DNA of 64,000 bases from Anaerolineae bacterium (GTDB lineage: Bacteria > Chloroflexota > Anaerolineae > Aggregatilineales > Phototrophicaceae). Under the pieces are notes generated by a model. The model saw only the letters and a program-made list of their open reading frames with translations, did not search any database and had not been told where the DNA came from. The stretch is from contig JANWYT010000031.1 in the NCBI GenBank assembly GCA_025055175.1, positions 62,001 through 126,000 on the forward strand. Reading direction: 5' to 3'. Shown here one piece after another: positions 25,816 to 35,191 of the stretch. A program made the translations under genes and the position numbers. Positions within the stretch are counted from its first letter, which is position 1. Every line of letters starts with the position of its first letter.

Positions 25816-27453
25816 TTAGCTGGACAGCTCGCCCAGGTGGAACATGAGCTTCTCTTCGCCCAGCACGGCCACTTCGCCGGCGCTCAGGCTGTAAGGCTGA
25901 TGGATAGCGCGTCCGCTGATGACGACGCCATTAGTGCTTTGGTTGTCTTCGATGTAGAGCGCCCCATCGACGCGGCGCAGCACGGCATGGTAACGCGAAA
26001 TACCCCTCTGATCGATGACGATCTCGTTATCGGGGGCGCGCCCAATGCGCATGACATCACTTGTCAGGGCGAAAGTTTGGCCGCGCCAGGTGAGGTGCGT
26101 GGGAGGCGTGCCTTGCGCCACGTTTTGGCGCAAGCCACCCTGAGACGCAGAGCCAGGCTTGCGCATATTCTCGCGACCACGAAGGGCCACCGTTGAGCTG
26201 TGGCGGCTAGTCATGCTGTAGTAAGCCTGAGAGGACATGCTCTTGCGCTCATAGTCGTTGTAGGCCTGCGCGCCCTGCTCTAGCTTCTCAGCTTGTTTCA
26301 GCAGGGCAACGCGCTCCTCCAAGAGCTGAGGATCAGAGAGACCAGCCGCTTCGATGGCCTGAGCGACTTCGCGCAAGGCCTGGGTGGCCTCATGGAAAGC
26401 GCCGCGATCCGCCGCACGCACGGCTTCTTGGCGAGCGTTGGCAGCCCGCAGCAGCAGCACTGCTTGTGTCACCTGAACATCAGCCTGAGGCTTGGCTGCG
26501 TCCTGCGCCTGGACGTTGACCATGACAGGCATCTCCTGGACACGATGGTGCGTGCCGCCGTTGTTAATTTCGTCATACTCGAAGCGCAAAGTGGCGATGA
26601 TCTTCTCGCCCAAGCTGCTGAGCGCCGGTATGCTCAGCTCCAGCACTAGCGTCTTCACCTCTTCGCCGTAAACGTCGCCCAGTCGGAATTCTGAGCTGCG
26701 ACCATGATTGCTCATGCTCATAGGATAGGCGTTGAGCTGGCGCACCTGGGTGACTTCGGAACTGGTATTCAGATGGATGACCAAGTTCTGGCCGACGACG
26801 CTCAGCAAGCCGCTGAGTTCCTCCTGGAAGATAGATGGAGCGACTTCAGGCGATTCGATGAAGTAGTATGCGCCGCCGCCAGCCTCTGCCATTGCCATGA
26901 GCAGGTCTTCGTTGAAGTCTTGTCCCATGCCCATCGTCGTCGTCGAAATGCCTTCATCGCGCTTCTGACGCGCCAGTTGCGTCAAAGCCGATGGATCGGT
27001 GATCCCGCGATTGGCCAGGCCATCGCTCATGAGCAAGACGCGGTTGAGCGACATGGGCTGGCTGTGCCTGGCCACCTGCTGGCAGCCTTCCAGCCAGCCG
27101 CCGCTGAGGTTGGTCGTGCCACGCGCGCGCACGCCTTCCAGCAATTGGTGGATGGCGTCTTTGTCGACGACGCGCTCAGCAGCCAGCAAAGTCTCCACGC
27201 GGTCATCGTACAAGACGATGGCTAGACTGTCTTTGGGGGTGAGGTGCTGGACAAGGAACTGAGCCGCCTGACGAGTATAGTCGATCTTGGTGCCAGCCAT
27301 CGAACCGCTGCGGTCGATCACCAGAGCCAAATTCAGCGGCTTGCGCTGACGATCATTCGGGCCAGGGCCAGCGACGAAGCGCGCCATCAGATAGACCTTT
27401 TGGGGTCTTTCAACGGTCAGGACGTCGTAATCGAGCATGAAAGCGGCTTGCAT
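25816..27453 (-). CDS. VWA domain protein with C-terminal FHA domain, cytoplasmic
   Basis: A 545-residue protein without signal peptide or membrane span. A von Willebrand A domain occupies about residues 38-215, with the MIDAS motif at Asp47-x-Ser49-x-Ser51 (VIDRSGSM), a threonine in RGTTNLSGG and a later LMSDGLANRG. A beta domain and a helical region follow (about 220-400). The FHA domain spans about residues 455-545, with RIGRAPDNEIVID, ISRYHAVL and DNQSTNG as the phosphothreonine-binding loops. FHA domains bind phosphothreonine, so this could be a target or effector of Ser/Thr kinases such as the one at 17647. It has its own promoter overlapping the end of the upstream VWA gene. Confidence 0.88.
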   Translation of the reverse strand: MQAAFMLDYDVLTVERPQKVYLMARFVAGPGPNDRQRKPLNLALVIDRSGSMAGTKIDYTRQAAQFLVQHLTPKDSLAIVLYDDRVETLLAAERVVDKDAIHQLLEGVRARGTTNLSGGWLEGCQQVARHSQPMSLNRVLLMSDGLANRGITDPSALTQLARQKRDEGISTTTMGMGQDFNEDLLMAMAEAGGGAYYFIESPEVAPSIFQEELSGLLSVVGQNLVIHLNTSSEVTQVRQLNAYPMSMSNHGRSSEFRLGDVYGEEVKTLVLELSIPALSSLGEKIIATLRFEYDEINNGGTHHRVQEMPVMVNVQAQDAAKPQADVQVTQAVLLLRAANARQEAVRAADRGAFHEATQALREVAQAIEAAGLSDPQLLEERVALLKQAEKLEQGAQAYNDYERKSMSSQAYYSMTSRHSSTVALRGRENMRKPGSASQGGLRQNVAQGTPPTHLTWRGQTFALTSDVMRIGRAPDNEIVIDQRGISRYHAVLRRVDGALYIEDNQSTNGVVISGRAIHQPYSLSAGEVAVLGEEKLMFHLGELSS

Positions 27454-27494
27454 GAGACTGCCTTTGAGGCTAAGCGATAGATGATGACGAGCTT

Positions 27495-27523
27495 ATTGTA
27501 GCATAAAAGCTGACGAGTCTTAA
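27495..27523 (-). promoter_or_regulatory. Promoter for the 25816 VWA-FHA gene
   Basis: Minus-strand TTAAGA (27523-27518, four of six matches to TTGACA), a 17-bp spacer, and TACAAT (27500-27495). The -35 overlaps the stop codon of the upstream VWA gene. Confidence 0.45.
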
Positions 27524-30138
27524 CCATCAAGCGGATCAGACGAGCGATGAGCGCCGCGCCGTGCCGCGCGCGAAGCGCTGAATTGCAACGTCACGCGTTC
27601 ATGGTCTTCGCCGATGATGATCGTCACTGGACGATTGATAGCCAGGACGACCTGCTGCCCCTTGCTGATGCGCTGGTCATCAACGACCGTGCCATTGCTG
27701 GAAGTGTCCGTCAAGACGAAGGTCTTGGTATCAGGCTGGTATTCAATGCTGAAGTGTTGGCGGCTGATAGAGGCATAGTTGAAGTTCATGTGGCCCTTGC
27801 CCTCGCGGCCCACGACGAATTTCTGGATGGTGATCTTCTCTTCTTCGTCGTAGCGCGGATCGTGAGTCGGCCCAAGTACCTTCAAGTAGGCGGTGAACTG
27901 CGGGGACAGCGTCTCTTCTGGGGCGCGCTTGTTGATGGTAGTACGATTGACTGTGCTGCCAAGCTTGCTGGGTGCGCGTCCGCCGCCAGCCATCGTCATA
28001 TCGACCTGCGTCTTGCTGTCTGGGCTGCCTAGCTCGGCTGTGTTCGGCTTGCGCGGACGGTTGGTACGTTGGCTGCCACTCCGTTTCCTGCTGTCGCGCT
28101 TCTCTTCCGCAGGTTCTAGCAGCACACTCAATGTTTGAGGCTGGCGCGAACGCCACACGTAGACGCCTAACAACACTAGCGCCGCCAACAACACAGCCAG
28201 CACCAGCGGGTTGGTGATGATCCCCGCCAACGACTCGGCTAGACCTGGCGTGGGCGGCACATAGACGAATTCTGCCAGGGCTTCTACGCCAATCGGCTGA
28301 TTGTTGATGTCCAGCGGCGTGAGGCGCACACGGTACTTGCCGACTTCCATCAGCTTCAATAGATCATCGCTCAGGGCATATTCGGCAGGCACTCCTTGAA
28401 CGTAGATCGGGTCGGGCATGATGAGCGTCCCTGTCTCGGCGTCGAACAAATCGAAACGCAGACGATCCACGCGAGCCGCGTCAGCGCTGCTGATTTGCAG
28501 GCGCACGCTGCGCTCGCCTCTGGTGTGGATGACGGCCGTGATGCCGATTTGGGGCGGACGCTGGGCTTCGCCATTGGTGAACTTGAGAGGCTGGGCTTCA
28601 GCTTGCAGCGCACCATCGCGACCAAAGGCGCGCACCACGACGCCATACTGTCGGCCTGGCGTCAGGCTGCTGATATCGAAGGTGAGGACAGTGCGGGCTT
28701 GCGCGCCGTCGATTTCTTTAATCATGCCAGGGATGGTTGCTCCGCCGTCCTCGGTGATGGTGACGCGCAGTGTGCCGACCTGTTGCGGGCTAATGACGCT
28801 GATCTCTACGGTCAATTCGCCAGTGGCGGGATTGGGGATGACCTCCAGCAAGCGCACTTGGGGCGGAATGCCGACTTCACCCTGAGGCGGAGCGTGCTTG
28901 AAGTCGTAGTTCAGCACCTCGCCGATGACCTGGTCATCTCTGCCGATGGCTCGCAGGCGCAGGGTGTAGACGGTCTGGGGACGCAAACTAGCATCGCGCC
29001 CCGTGAAGCTGACAACTTCAGGGATACCGCTGCGCTCAAAGCGGAAGACGTCGGTATTCTTCTCCTTATCGACAAGGATCACCTGGAGGCCGACGGCGCG
29101 CCCCGTCCCAATGCTGCTCAGCGTTAGGGTGTAGGTATCGCTGGATTGATCGTAAGCGAAGCCATCGATTTGCAGCTGGAAGGGCTTGAGGTAGTCCTGA
29201 GCAACGCTCAGCTGGAACTCGGCAGGGTTGATGGTCACGCCATCCACTTTGGGCAGCAGTCGGACAGTGTGCGTGCCAGCTGTTGGGTAGAGGAGGAATT
29301 GAGCCTGCCATTGGCTGGTAAGGGCTTCGATGATTCGATTGAACAAGCTGCCCAAGTCGTCCTGACCGCCGACGGCGCTGAGTCCGCCGCTACCGCGGGC
29401 CAAGCTGGCCAACTCACCTTCGTTGATCTGGCCCAGGCCGCTGGCGCTGCTGCCGCGCAGGCCCACTGTGTAAATGGGGACGCGGCGCGCGCGGGTCAGA
29501 GACAGCACCTCGTTGAAGGTGCGCGCGCTGCACGGCATACCGTTAGCCTTCTCGTCGACTCCGTCGGTGAACAGGATGACAGCACGCCGCCCTGCAGGCG
29601 CACCAGCCGCCTTCTCCACCGCTGCGTAGGCAGCATCGTAGAGGCATGTGCCACCGTTGAGGACGGGCAAGACGCGATTGATGGCGTCTGCTGCCTGCGG
29701 ACTGAAATCTTGGAGGAGCTGCACTTGATCGCTGAAGCTGAAGACAGCGAACTGAGCTTTGTCCCGCGCCTTCTCAGCGGCGCTGATGGCCGCGCGACGC
29801 ATATCGGCGTTGGCCGAAGTCATGCTGCCGCTGGCGTCCAGCACTAGCACAATCGATGATGTGCCTTGCGCTTGGGTCACACGACCCGTCGTGGTCTCAT
29901 TGTTGAGCTGCAGAGCTGCCTCGTTCACGCGCGCACTAGCCGCCACCAGCCCACCGCCATCGATGACGTTGAAGAAGACGTTTAGCACAGCTGAGTCGCC
30001 GCCTTCAGCCAATTCGTAAGTACTGATGAGGGTGTTGAGGCCACTGCTCTGAGCGCTTAGGCTTGCGCTGGCTAGGGTCAGGCTCAGCAGCAGGGCTAGT
30101 TGGCGTGTGAGCAACACGCGTAGCCGAGTCTTTCTCAT
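27520..30138 (-). CDS. Secreted-VWA, single-span, intracellular-FHA protein
   Basis: An 872-residue protein with an N-terminal signal peptide (basic stub, hydrophobic core at about 11-25, ending near SLSAQ). An extracytoplasmic VWA domain (about 94-275) has an intact MIDAS at Asp101-Ser103-Ser105. Three or so beta-sandwich domains follow up to about residue 630. A membrane span lies at about 637-662, then a basic disordered linker, and finally an FHA domain (about 755-860) with VVGREGKGHM, ISRQHF and DTSSNGT. The predicted topology places the adhesion-type VWA outside and the phosphopeptide-binding FHA inside, which would couple an external ligand to Thr-kinase signalling. It is followed on the same strand by the second VWA-FHA gene. 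Confidence 0.85.
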   Translation of the reverse strand: MRKTRLRVLLTRQLALLLSLTLASASLSAQSSGLNTLISTYELAEGGDSAVLNVFFNVIDGGGLVAASARVNEAALQLNNETTTGRVTQAQGTSSIVLVLDASGSMTSANADMRRAAISAAEKARDKAQFAVFSFSDQVQLLQDFSPQAADAINRVLPVLNGGTCLYDAAYAAVEKAAGAPAGRRAVILFTDGVDEKANGMPCSARTFNEVLSLTRARRVPIYTVGLRGSSASGLGQINEGELASLARGSGGLSAVGGQDDLGSLFNRIIEALTSQWQAQFLLYPTAGTHTVRLLPKVDGVTINPAEFQLSVAQDYLKPFQLQIDGFAYDQSSDTYTLTLSSIGTGRAVGLQVILVDKEKNTDVFRFERSGIPEVVSFTGRDASLRPQTVYTLRLRAIGRDDQVIGEVLNYDFKHAPPQGEVGIPPQVRLLEVIPNPATGELTVEISVISPQQVGTLRVTITEDGGATIPGMIKEIDGAQARTVLTFDISSLTPGRQYGVVVRAFGRDGALQAEAQPLKFTNGEAQRPPQIGITAVIHTRGERSVRLQISSADAARVDRLRFDLFDAETGTLIMPDPIYVQGVPAEYALSDDLLKLMEVGKYRVRLTPLDINNQPIGVEALAEFVYVPPTPGLAESLAGIITNPLVLAVLLAALVLLGVYVWRSRQPQTLSVLLEPAEEKRDSRKRSGSQRTNRPRKPNTAELGSPDSKTQVDMTMAGGGRAPSKLGSTVNRTTINKRAPEETLSPQFTAYLKVLGPTHDPRYDEEEKITIQKFVVGREGKGHMNFNYASISRQHFSIEYQPDTKTFVLTDTSSNGTVVDDQRISKGQQVVLAINRPVTIIIGEDHERVTLQFSASRAARRGAHRSSDPLDG

Positions 30139-30313
30139 GAGTTGTCACTGCTCCTCACCCAACAGTCCACAGATAATTCAAACTTATTCTAACACGCTCA
30201 GAGCTGTGGATGCACCCTACCAGCTCACAATAGGCTCTGGACGCGTCAGCCTCGCCCTGGTTCGGTGGACAAGCCCAAGCCTGGCGATGGACGCCACAGC
30301 AGGATCAGCAGCT

Positions 30314-31057
30314 TTACCTGAACTTCTTAGACAACACAGCGCGCAGGTTGTTCATGAAGGTATCCATCTCCAGCGGCAAGGGCGGCACTTCAGCGCGTAT
30401 GCCCTTGAACTCTGGCATATGTGGCGCGTCCTGCCCTCCCCAAAAGTCGGTCTGCATAGCTCGCTGACGCGCAAGCCAGCCTTCTACTTCAGGCCCGCCA
30501 CGCCGCCCCCGTGGATCGATCCCGCGCCTATACATTTGGTCGAGCAAGTGAAGATCGTCGCAACCGCAGGCGCTCAAAAACGACCGGACGGAGTCAGAGA
30601 GGATGTTGTCCAGGACGATCAGGGCCATTGCTCTATGCACACAGCGCGGCGCACCGCATTTGCAATTGGCGACTGCAAGCGCGCGGTCTACGATGACTTC
30701 GCCTCCGTGCGCTCTGAAGACTCGCTCTAGACTATCGCCCCGATCATCGAGGAGATCGGCGTAAACTTTAGGGTTCTTCGCCAAATCGTCTATGACGGGC
30801 GACCACAAAGCCTCGTCAAATGACGGCGGTTCAACTCGTATCTGATAGGAGACGTCCTGATGTTTGAGCTTGATTTTGTAGCCCAACTCTTCGATGCTCA
30901 CGCCAGGTTCGTTTCGACGAATTTCCGTCTGGGCCTCGTGATAGATTTGCTGGCCGAAGAAGTCCTTGATGCGCTCAAGCCAGAGTAAACGCCACCAAGG
31001 ACCGCGCCGAAGGAGTGAGATTGGCTTACTATCCATGCTCCTCCCCGTCACTTTCAA
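30314..31057 (-). CDS. SWIM zinc-finger protein coupled to a SNF2 helicase
   Basis: A 247-residue protein. ANCKCGAPRCVHRAMALIVL near residue 131 fits the CxCx(n)CxH SWIM zinc-binding motif. The rest is unrecognised, apart from a helical N terminus and an Arg-rich MYRRGIDPRGRRGG stretch. SWIM proteins are frequently encoded beside bacterial SNF2-type ATPases and are thought to bind DNA or partner proteins. The ATG at 31057 overlaps the SNF2 stop (ATGA), showing translational coupling. An alternative start at 31036 (MDSKPIS) is possible. Confidence 0.78.
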   Translation of the reverse strand: MKVTGRSMDSKPISLLRRGPWWRLLWLERIKDFFGQQIYHEAQTEIRRNEPGVSIEELGYKIKLKHQDVSYQIRVEPPSFDEALWSPVIDDLAKNPKVYADLLDDRGDSLERVFRAHGGEVIVDRALAVANCKCGAPRCVHRAMALIVLDNILSDSVRSFLSACGCDDLHLLDQMYRRGIDPRGRRGGPEVEGWLARQRAMQTDFWGGQDAPHMPEFKGIRAEVPPLPLEMDTFMNNLRAVLSKKFR

Positions 31058-34000
31058 TCGCCCAACAGGCGCAGACGCACCAAGTCGCGCAGCTCAGCGC
31101 TGCTCAGCTCAGTCAGCCACGACTCGTCGCTGCCCACCACCTGCTCAGCCAAGCCCTTCTTGTTCTCAATCAGGTCATCAATGCGCTCTTCTAACGTGCC
31201 GCTGCACACGAATTTATGGACTTGTACCGTGCGCTTCTGGCCGATGCGGAAGGCTCTGTCAGTCGCCTGATCTTCAACTGCCGGATTCCACCAACGGTCA
31301 TAGTGAAAGACGTGGTTGGCTTCGACTAGGTTTAGGCCTACGCCACCAGCTCTCAGCGATAAGATGAACAGACGAGCTTGCGGATCGTCGCGGAAGCGCT
31401 GGATGGCCGCCTCGCGCTTTTTGGGCGTATCGGCGCCATGCAACCACAACGGCTCCGTCTTGAAGACAGCGGCGAGGTGCTGGCGTAGCAGCTCGCCCAT
31501 CTCAGCAAATTGGGTGAAGATCAGCACTTTGTCGCCTTCGTTGGTCTCCTCAATTTCTTCCAAGAGGTCGCACAGGCGCTCCAGCTTGCCCGAACGACCT
31601 TTCAATTCGCTGCCGTCCTTGAGGAAGTGAGCCGGATGGTTGCAGACCTGCTTGAGTTGCACGAGCAGGCGCAGGATCAGGCCACGCCGCGCCATCTGGC
31701 CTTGGGCGCGCTCGATAGCGGCCATCGTATCGCGTACCACCGCTTCGTACAGGCTGGCTTGTTCGATAGTCAGAGTGGCGTAGACACGCGTCTCAATCTT
31801 GTCGGGCAGGTCTTGGATGATGTTGGGATCGGTCTTCATGCGCCGCAGGATGAAGGGACTGGTGAGGCGGCGTAGTTGCTGGATAGCATCTTCGTCCTGA
31901 TGCCGTTCGATGGGGCGAGCAAACTGAGCCTGGAAGGTCTTCTCGCTGCCCAGGTAGCCGCTGTTGAGGAAGTGGAAGATCGACCACAGCTCTGCCAGGC
32001 GATTTTCAATCGGTGTGCCAGTCATGGCCACGCGATAATCCGCCGCCAGCGAACGGGCCACCTGAGCCTGCTTGGTGCTGCTATTTTTGATGTTGTGAGC
32101 TTCGTCTAAGATCAACACTGACCAGGGAATTGGGGAGAGGGTCTCACGATCTCGCGACAGCAGCGCGTAGCTGCTAACCACAACTTCAGCTTGTTGGGCT
32201 GCTTGGCGGAAGGCATCTTTGAGCAGACGATCTTTGCCCTGATGGATGAGGGTTTTGAGAGTCGGTGCAAAGCGAGCCAGCTCGCGCTTCCAGTTCATGA
32301 CGACTGACGTCGGGGCAATGACCAGCGACGGCGTCCTCAGCTGGCCCTGCTGACGCAGATGGAGCAGGAAAGCGATAGCCTGCACTGTCTTGCCCAGGCC
32401 CATATCATCAGCCAAGCACGCGCCTAGGCGATACTGGTATAGGAAACTCAGCCAGGCTAAACCGCGCTTCTGGTAAGGGCGCATCTCAGCCTGCAAATCG
32501 GCAGGTGGTGGCACTTCCTGCAAGGTCTCGGTTTGGCGCAGGCGCTGGAGGACGTTGGCGAACCAGCCTTCGGCCGTCACGCTCTCCACAAACACTTCGC
32601 CCAACTGGCCACTCTCCGTAAGGCCGAGTCGCAGGCTCTCAGCCACAGACATGGGCCGATCCTGCTCAAAGTAGCGCAGGCCGCGCTCCAGTTGTTCAGG
32701 ATCAACCATGATCCAGCGTCCATTGACGCGCAGCAGCGACTGCTTGAGCGCTACCAACTCTTCGTACGCTCGGCGGTCGATCACCTGATCGCCCAACATC
32801 ACCTGAGTTTCAATGCGTAGTAGCTTGTCTAGGCCCAGCATGCCGCTGCTCTCGTCACCTTCGCTCAAGATACGCGCTCGCGCTCTCACCTGGGTTTGAC
32901 CCAGCCTCATCCAATCGGGCAGCAGAACTGTCACCCCGCGCCCTTCCAGCCGCGCCACTCCAGAGCGCAGGAATTCAATAACCTCTTCCTGACTGAGCAG
33001 CACGTAAGGTCGGGCGGGCCAAGCACGACTTAGGATTGGCTCAGCAGAAGACAAGCGCTCAATGATCTTTTGTAGGTTCTTCTGAGCTTCTAAGCGTTCC
33101 TGAGGCTTCATCAAGCTGGTCAACTCGTCTACTGGGATCAAGCGCTGTGGATCGCGTCGATCTTGCAACAGCAGGGTCAGACGCCAGGGCTGCTCGTCAT
33201 CAGCTTCCACAAGGCGCACCTGAAGGCTGTAAGGCTCTGCTTGCCGCCGCCTGTATTCGTCTGTCCAAGCCGAGTAGGCCGTCAGCAGACGCACAGCGTC
33301 AACATGGCCAACGCGCGCGTCAAGGCTTCCATCTCTGACACACAGAGCCTCAGCCCATCGACGGACGACGCCCTGGACGCCCTTCATCAGAACATGGTAG
33401 ACGCTATGGTAGTAGTATTGCTGGCTCAAGACCTCGTGATAAATCAGCTTCTTGAGAAAGAAAGTCGCAAAATTAGTGAGATGAACATCCAGAGGCATCA
33501 ACCCTGCCAGCACAGGATCGGTGCAGGCCAGTGCAGACCAGGGCGCTTGTTGGCAGAAGCGCCTCAGGCATTCCTCTTCTTCTGCCGTGAAGTGCCACGA
33601 GGCCCGAAGACTGCCCGATGGATCGGTGTACAAATGCGGCAAAAAGAGACCACGCTCTATGATCGTCTGCAACCAGCGCGCCAGCTCACTGTACCATAGC
33701 CAAGCGCGGCTCGGCACAAGCTCGGCTTCTTCCAGCTCATCACGCGGCAACAGAAGCAGCTTGTACAGGTTGTGCAATTCGCCGCTGAGCGCTGTGAGCC
33801 GCCACGGCTTGATCTGGGCTTGTGTCGATACCACTTGAGCGATCAGTTCAGGCGAAGGCTGAGGCAAGTCGAGGCTGGGTAAGTAGACGATGGTCTGCTT
33901 GTTCTGGCGAACGTCGCCGACATGCCTTAAGCTCTCCATCGGCCTGTGGCTGGCGAAAGGATGACGAGGGATGGAGTTGGCATCGACATGCAGTTTGCGC

Positions 34001-34074
34001 AGTTTACGCGTCTCAACCCAGATGAAGAGCTTGTTTGTATCAGCGTTGAGCGCGACATGCAGCACATCAGACAT
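31054..34074 (-). CDS. SNF2-family DNA-dependent ATPase
   Basis: A 1006-residue protein of the bacterial SNF2/HepA-like group. Residues 1 to about 500 are an accessory region of the type found in large bacterial SNF2 proteins. The ATPase core has DDMGLGKTVQA with Lys562 (motif I), LILDEAHNIKN with Asp657-Glu658-Ala659-His660 (motif II), and a helicase C lobe ending in a FRIGQKRTVQVHKFV motif VI block. All motifs look intact. Such proteins translocate on duplex DNA and remodel protein-DNA or RNA polymerase complexes; its actual target is unknown. It forms a two-gene unit with the SWIM gene and is divergent from the signalling operon at 34351. Confidence 0.92.
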   Translation of the reverse strand: MSDVLHVALNADTNKLFIWVETRKLRKLHVDANSIPRHPFASHRPMESLRHVGDVRQNKQTIVYLPSLDLPQPSPELIAQVVSTQAQIKPWRLTALSGELHNLYKLLLLPRDELEEAELVPSRAWLWYSELARWLQTIIERGLFLPHLYTDPSGSLRASWHFTAEEEECLRRFCQQAPWSALACTDPVLAGLMPLDVHLTNFATFFLKKLIYHEVLSQQYYYHSVYHVLMKGVQGVVRRWAEALCVRDGSLDARVGHVDAVRLLTAYSAWTDEYRRRQAEPYSLQVRLVEADDEQPWRLTLLLQDRRDPQRLIPVDELTSLMKPQERLEAQKNLQKIIERLSSAEPILSRAWPARPYVLLSQEEVIEFLRSGVARLEGRGVTVLLPDWMRLGQTQVRARARILSEGDESSGMLGLDKLLRIETQVMLGDQVIDRRAYEELVALKQSLLRVNGRWIMVDPEQLERGLRYFEQDRPMSVAESLRLGLTESGQLGEVFVESVTAEGWFANVLQRLRQTETLQEVPPPADLQAEMRPYQKRGLAWLSFLYQYRLGACLADDMGLGKTVQAIAFLLHLRQQGQLRTPSLVIAPTSVVMNWKRELARFAPTLKTLIHQGKDRLLKDAFRQAAQQAEVVVSSYALLSRDRETLSPIPWSVLILDEAHNIKNSSTKQAQVARSLAADYRVAMTGTPIENRLAELWSIFHFLNSGYLGSEKTFQAQFARPIERHQDEDAIQQLRRLTSPFILRRMKTDPNIIQDLPDKIETRVYATLTIEQASLYEAVVRDTMAAIERAQGQMARRGLILRLLVQLKQVCNHPAHFLKDGSELKGRSGKLERLCDLLEEIEETNEGDKVLIFTQFAEMGELLRQHLAAVFKTEPLWLHGADTPKKREAAIQRFRDDPQARLFILSLRAGGVGLNLVEANHVFHYDRWWNPAVEDQATDRAFRIGQKRTVQVHKFVCSGTLEERIDDLIENKKGLAEQVVGSDESWLTELSSAELRDLVRLRLLGD

Positions 34075-34142
34075 AACACGCTTTCATTGTTGATACTGGC
34101 AGTCTAGGCAGCATTCTACGCCAACCAAGAGCCGATTACCAA

Positions 34143-34148
34143 ATTATA
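34143..34148 (-). promoter_or_regulatory. -10 element upstream of the SNF2 gene
   Basis: Perfect TATAAT on the minus strand, 69 bp upstream of the SNF2 start. A second box, TAGAAT, lies closer to the gene near 34120 with TTGGTA 18 bp upstream of it. Either could serve. Confidence 0.3.
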
Positions 34149-34259
34149 ACTTACCTTGTCCACATCGAGACGATCTGTGCAAGTTAAGAGGCACTTTGGA
34201 ACTCAGAGCAACGAGAAAAGCGTAACGACGCCATAATCAAAAAACAATCGTCTACAGTC

Positions 34260-34288
34260 GTGGCAGGACTAGCTATGTCGTCTATAAT
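34260..34288 (+). promoter_or_regulatory. Promoter for the receiver-GAF-kinase-threonine synthase operon
   Basis: GTGGCA (34260-34265, four of six matches to TTGACA), a 17-bp spacer, and a perfect TATAAT (34283-34288). The first start codon of the operon is at 34351, giving a leader of about 56 nt. No other good promoter was seen inside the nine-gene run, whose gaps are mostly absent or under 50 bp. Confidence 0.5.
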
Positions 34289-34350
34289 GGATACAAAACT
34301 CATTGACTCGTCTGACAGCCTTCAACAACCCGTCACTCGTGGGAGCAGTT

Positions 34351-34710
34351 ATGCGCGTATTGTACATAGAAGACGACCCCAACAACCGCCTGCTTGTGCG
34401 CCGAATTCTGATGGCGGAGGGGTTTCAGGTCTTAGAAGCGGAGAACGCGACACAGGGGATCAACTTGGCGCTACAAGACCCCCCCGACCTGATCTTGATG
34501 GACATCAGCATGCCAGGAGTAGACGGTCTGACAGCCACTCGCCAAATTCGCAGCCTGCCCCAGATTGCCCATCTCAAGATCATCGCCCTGACGGCCAACG
34601 CTATGACCGGCGATCGCGAGATGATCTTAAAGGCTGGCTGCGACGGCTATATCAGCAAACCTATTAACATTGATACTTTCGTTGACGAATTGCGTCAGTT
34701 CACAAGCTAG
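34351..34710 (+). CDS. Single-domain response regulator (REC)
   Basis: A 119-residue stand-alone receiver. Acidic pocket Asp8-Asp9, phospho-acceptor Asp51 (LILMDISMPG), Thr81 and Lys103 (YISKPI) are all present, so it should accept phosphate. It has no output domain, like CheY/DivK-type shuttles, which pass phosphate or bind partners. The start at 34351 has GGGAG 6 nt upstream; the longer in-frame start at 34303 lies close to the promoter and adds a non-REC extension. It is the first gene of the operon. A natural partner is the giant kinase encoded at its far end. Confidence 0.9.
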   Translation: MRVLYIEDDPNNRLLVRRILMAEGFQVLEAENATQGINLALQDPPDLILMDISMPGVDGLTATRQIRSLPQIAHLKIIALTANAMTGDREMILKAGCDGYISKPINIDTFVDELRQFTS

Positions 34711-34722
34711 AGGATGTCGCTC

Positions 34723-35145
34723 ATGAGTACTCGTCAACCGATTGACCCCAGCGAAGCCCATGTCCTTGTCGTTGAGGACAACGTCCCCAACTTCGTCCTC
34801 ATCGCGCGTATGCTGGCCTTCATGGGCGTGCAGCGCTGCGAGTGGAAGACTAGCGGCTGGCAGGTGGTGCAGTTTGCGGAGACTCTGCCGCGCATTGACT
34901 TGATCCTGATGGACATTCGTCTGCCCTATGAGGACGGTTACCAAGCCCTGGCCAAAGTCCGCGCCAACCCGCGTCTCAAGGACACCATCGTCTGCGCCGT
35001 CACCGCCGAAGCCAGCGAAGAGCAAATGCGCAAGGCCCAAAAGAGCGGCTTCGATGGCTTTCTGGGCAAGCCGCTCGACCCAGACCGCTTCCCCGATCAG
35101 ATCAGGCGGTTGCTCAGAGGCGAAAACGTCTGGGAGTGGCAGTAA
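34723..35145 (+). CDS. Single-domain response regulator (REC), second copy
   Basis: A 140-residue receiver with Glu18-Asp19, phospho-acceptor Asp64 (LILMDIRLPYEDG), Thr94 and Lys116 (FLGKPLD), so the active site is complete. It differs from the first receiver by a ten-residue N-terminal extension and an odd hydrophobic C terminus (ENVWEWQ) that may be a binding peptide. The start at 34723 is chosen because AGAGG is 9 nt upstream; at the earlier ATG (34714) the same AGAGG abuts the codon. No output domain. It follows the first receiver by 12 bp. Confidence 0.9.
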   Translation: MSTRQPIDPSEAHVLVVEDNVPNFVLIARMLAFMGVQRCEWKTSGWQVVQFAETLPRIDLILMDIRLPYEDGYQALAKVRANPRLKDTIVCAVTAEASEEQMRKAQKSGFDGFLGKPLDPDRFPDQIRRLLRGENVWEWQ

Positions 35146-35191
35146 ATCATCCGACAGCGCTCACGGTTATCCAGACTAAGAAGGCGACGCC

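Noticed and set aside
28396-29127. A 243-codon plus-strand frame opposite the VWA-TM-FHA gene
   Set aside because: It is antisense to a clearly real beta-domain region and shows no recognisable fold or start signal.
31054-34074. The SNF2 ATPase as part of a DISARM- or DndH-like defence system
   Set aside because: No methyltransferase, phospholipase-D protein or DUF1998 gene accompanies it. The only partner is the SWIM gene.
34303-34350. Upstream start for the first receiver
   Set aside because: The extension MTRLTAFNNPSLVGAV is not receiver-like and begins only 14 bp after the -10 box. The ATG at 34351 has the ribosome-binding site.
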